Shown piece after piece: positions 61,573-64,000 of a stretch of 64,000 bases of DNA. The notes below the pieces were generated by a model. It saw only the letters and a list, made by a program, of their open reading frames with translations. It was not told the origin of the DNA and made no database searches. The translations under genes were made by a program, and so were the position numbers. Within the stretch, counting starts at the first letter, position 1, and each line of letters begins with the position of its first letter. The stretch comes from Idiomarina abyssalis (lineage in GTDB: Bacteria > Pseudomonadota > Gammaproteobacteria > Enterobacterales > Alteromonadaceae): assembly GCF_900116625.1 (NCBI RefSeq), contig NZ_FPBE01000004.1:62001-126000 (forward strand), in the 5' to 3' direction.

Positions 61573-62805
61573 TTAAAACTCACCTTTGAACCAACTCTGC
61601 ACTTTTTGCCAGAGTCCGATCACGTCAGTTTTAGAGCTTTCTTTTTGTGACACAGCGGCATCTTCCTGCCCATACCGTAACAGTCCCACCGCTGTGGCAT
61701 AAACCGGATCTTCGACGTAATCCCGCAGGCCTTTCATGCCCAGAGGAACGCCGATACGAACCGGCATTTGAAAAATTTCTTCAGCAAAATCGACGCAGCC
61801 TTCCATCTTCGCGCTGCCGCCGGTAATAACTACCCCGGCTGCAATTTGCTCATCTAATCCGCTTTGCTGGATCTCGTCCCTGACCAGCTCAAACAATTCC
61901 TGATAACGCGGCTCTACCACTTCCGACAAGGTATGACGTGACATCACCCGTGACGGACGCCCACCCACCGACGGTACTTCAATGGTGTCTTCCATACTGA
62001 CCATTTGTCGCAACGCACAGGCGTGCTTAGTTTTAATTTCTTCCGCGTGGTTGGTCGGTGTACGGAAAATTTTGGCAATGTCACTGGTGACCTGATTGCC
62101 CGCCGCAGGAATAACTGCGGTATGACGCAATACACCGCCCGCATATATACAAATATCAATGGTGCCGCCGCCTAGATCGACCAGCGCCACACCTAAATCT
62201 TTTTCATCATCGGTCAGTACCGATATGCTCGAGGCCAGCGCGGAGAAAATCAGTTTGTCCACCGACAATCCGCAACGCTCAACCGCTTTAATAATATTTT
62301 TCGCCATGTCATTCGCACAGGTAATAATGTGCACTTTAGACTCCATGCGAACACCCGACATGCCAATTGGGCTGCGAATGCTTTCCTGAGAGTCAATCAC
62401 ATACTCCTGCGGTAACACATGCAAAATACGACGCTCTTTTGCAATAGGTACTGACTGTGCGGCGTGAATCACGCTGTCGACATCGTCCTGTGTCACTTCG
62501 GCTTCGTTAATCGGTACCATGCCACTTTCGTTCTGGCAGGAAATATGACGGCCGGAAATGTTCAGGTACACCGATGCCACGCGACAGTCAGCCATCAGTT
62601 CGGCTTCATCAACAGCACGCTGGACCGACTGAACAACCAGGTTAAGGTCGTTAACGCCGCCTTTGTCCATACCACGCGAGGTCGCTGTACCAACGCCAAC
62701 AACGCTGATCTCATTATCTGGCAGCAATTCGCCAATAAGCGCCGTCACTTTGCTGGTACCTATATCCAGACCTACAACCATATTGTGTTCCGATGTTTTC
62801 GACAT
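61573..62805 (-). CDS. ftsA: cell division protein FtsA
   Basis: 410 residues, actin-like. ATP-binding phosphate loops VGLDIGTSKVTAL and ALVDLGGGTIDI, and the VITGGSAKMEG motif. A C-terminal amphipathic helix (WQKVQSWFKGEF) tethers it to the membrane. It anchors FtsZ. It starts 6 bp after ftsQ. Confidence 0.98.
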   Translation of the reverse strand: MSKTSEHNMVVGLDIGTSKVTALIGELLPDNEISVVGVGTATSRGMDKGGVNDLNLVVQSVQRAVDEAELMADCRVASVYLNISGRHISCQNESGMVPINEAEVTQDDVDSVIHAAQSVPIAKERRILHVLPQEYVIDSQESIRSPIGMSGVRMESKVHIITCANDMAKNIIKAVERCGLSVDKLIFSALASSISVLTDDEKDLGVALVDLGGGTIDICIYAGGVLRHTAVIPAAGNQVTSDIAKIFRTPTNHAEEIKTKHACALRQMVSMEDTIEVPSVGGRPSRVMSRHTLSEVVEPRYQELFELVRDEIQQSGLDEQIAAGVVITGGSAKMEGCVDFAEEIFQMPVRIGVPLGMKGLRDYVEDPVYATAVGLLRYGQEDAAVSQKESSKTDVIGLWQKVQSWFKGEF

Positions 62806-62811
62806 AACCGT

Positions 62812-63561
62812 CTAACTCTCACTTTTTGCTTCACGCCAGGCCACTGCAGCCCCGGTGTCATATCGTAAATCCACAGTATCGATTTCGTTGTTTTTACTTT
62901 TTTCATGTTCAACGATGCTGGGAAACACATCGATAAACCGTTTTATTCTCTCTAGCGTTGCTTCGCGCCCCAGTTTCACTTCAATTCCCTGAGCTAAAAC
63001 TACGCTCACGGCAAATCGCTCTGTTAACCTTAGTGCCCTTACCTGAAAGCCATTCACTGCCAACATTTGCTGCACCCGGTTAAATTCTTTCCAGGTTTCC
63101 TCTACGGCGTTTTCCGGCCCAAACAACTGCGGCAAAGCCGTACCCACCTGTTCTATATTTGCCCGAAAAACGTCACTTTCCTCATTTATCAGGCGGTCAC
63201 CGTTCCACATGGCTACCGGTTTGTGTTCCGTCACATAAACCGACAATTTGTCAGGCCAGACTTTGCGAATCGAGACTTTTTGTATCCAGGGTAACTGCTC
63301 TACCCGGCGTCTTAATTCGTTCACATCTGCCGTAAAAAAACTTCCCAACGGCTCTGCCGTTAAGGCCTTTCTGACCTCTTCGTTGGCGGTATACTGCAAC
63401 TCGCCTTGTACATTTAATTCAGCTAACGGCACTTGTTGCTCGTCAGTCAGCACCTGGTTTAACTGATAAATACCAACCAGGGCACCTGCTATAGTCAGGC
63501 ATAGCACTGTCACACCCGACCAAAAGTTCACAGAACGCAGGCGCTGTTCAGCTGCCATCAT
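62812..63561 (-). CDS. ftsQ: cell division protein FtsQ
   Basis: 249 residues. A short cytoplasmic tail and one membrane segment (about 15-33) are followed by a periplasmic POTRA domain (LAELNVQGELQYTANEEVRKAL) and the FtsQ domain with LPWIQKVSIRKVWPDKLSVYVTEH-like sequence. It links FtsL/FtsB to the divisome. Its start overlaps the ddl stop (TGATG). Confidence 0.95.
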   Translation of the reverse strand: MMAAEQRLRSVNFWSGVTVLCLTIAGALVGIYQLNQVLTDEQQVPLAELNVQGELQYTANEEVRKALTAEPLGSFFTADVNELRRRVEQLPWIQKVSIRKVWPDKLSVYVTEHKPVAMWNGDRLINEESDVFRANIEQVGTALPQLFGPENAVEETWKEFNRVQQMLAVNGFQVRALRLTERFAVSVVLAQGIEVKLGREATLERIKRFIDVFPSIVEHEKSKNNEIDTVDLRYDTGAAVAWREAKSES

Positions 63562-64000
63562 CAGCGCTCCAGTGTTTGCGCTAAAATGCGCTCCACTAAA
63601 TCGTTAAAACTTAATCCGGCGGCTCTTGCAGCCATAGGTACCAGGCTCTTTTCGGTCATGCCGGGAACGGTATTGGCTTCGAGTAAGAACCACTCGCCAT
63701 TGCCGTTGCGCATAACATCGATACGCCCCCAACCACTCGCTCCAATCGCTGAAAATGCCCGCTCAGCCAAGCTGCGAAGTTTCGCTTCGTCTTCATCACT
63801 TAACCCGGCAGGGCAGTGATACTGCGTGTCATTCGCCTGGTACTTCGCCTCAAAGTCGTAAAACTCATGCGGTGTCTGCAGACGAATAACAGGTAAAGCA
63901 TTTCCGTCTAGCAGGCCGATGGTGTACTCAGGGCCTTCAATCCACTGCTCAACCAGAATGTCGTCATCAAACTGTGCCGCGTGCTTTAAAGCTGCCGCCA
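63561..64000 (-). CDS. ddl: D-alanine-D-alanine ligase, C-terminal part
   Basis: The frame is open to the window edge, so the start lies beyond 64000; about 145 residues are visible. ATP-grasp features are VEQWIEGPEYTIGLL, GRIDVM and the C-terminal EANTVPGMTEKSLVP with the Mg-binding Glu and Asn. It makes the D-Ala-D-Ala dipeptide for peptidoglycan. The order ddl-ftsQ-ftsA-ftsZ-lpxC is the classic dcw cluster. Confidence 0.95.
   Translation of the reverse strand, partial: AAALKHAAQFDDDILVEQWIEGPEYTIGLLDGNALPVIRLQTPHEFYDFEAKYQANDTQYHCPAGLSDEDEAKLRSLAERAFSAIGASGWGRIDVMRNGNGEWFLLEANTVPGMTEKSLVPMAARAAGLSFNDLVERILAQTLER

Overview
The window looks like the chromosome of a marine gammaproteobacterium of the Alteromonadales, most likely Idiomarina or a close relative. 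This is an inference from gene content: an ArcA-type regulator beside a stand-alone HptA-like phosphotransfer protein, FolE2 as GTP cyclohydrolase, DciA instead of DnaC, and acidic linkers in several proteins. Most of the sequence is core chromosome with dense gene packing, overlapping stop/start codons and strong synteny. I saw no rRNA, tRNA, CRISPR array, prophage or intact insertion sequence.

Layout. 1-9.4 kb: end of rsmC, a sensor kinase, arcA, hptA, folE2, a DUF2726 protein, a CobD/CbiB-family membrane protein, then adenosine kinase, ahcY and a GNAT gene, which together clear S-adenosylhomocysteine and adenosine. 9.4-11.45 kb: a FAD oxidoreductase gene between two ~347-bp blocks of complex hairpin repeats in inverted order. 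11.4-22 kb: an exported hydrolase with an ABC exporter, a DUF3718 protein, folA, obgE, rpmA, rplU, divergent ispB, then mdh and divergent argR and a Dyp-type peroxidase. 22-33 kb: a DUF885 lipoprotein peptidase, a ParE/Phd-like toxin-antitoxin pair, acnB, and an RND efflux operon with a divergent LysR regulator. 33-40 kb: a Cus-type copper/silver efflux operon headed by a frameshifted Met/Cys/His-rich small gene, then an M13 peptidase. 40-47 kb: the pyruvate dehydrogenase operon pdhR-aceE-aceF-lpdA. 47-54.6 kb: ampE-ampD, nadC, pilA-pilB-pilC-pilD, coaE, zapD, yacG. 54.6-64 kb: mutT, secA, an M23 peptidase, dciA, lpxC, ftsZ, ftsA, ftsQ and the 3' part of ddl.

The most unusual content is a superfamily of intergenic hairpin elements between 9.4 and 33 kb: six of type A, three of type B and one half copy of B. 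Each has a ~66-nt core that predicts two internal hairpins, held between long arms. The arms differ between copies but stay self-complementary within each copy, and paired changes also occur inside the core. In every case but one the element lies just downstream of a gene, in the same orientation relative to that gene. At acnB it sits between the stop codon and an intrinsic terminator, so it should be transcribed as 3' UTR.

Regulatory sites supported by sequence include a PdhR operator before pdhR, two ARG-like boxes between mdh and argR, sigma70-type promoters for rplU and lpxC, several intrinsic terminators, and a hairpin that covers the ribosome binding site of the DUF2726 gene.
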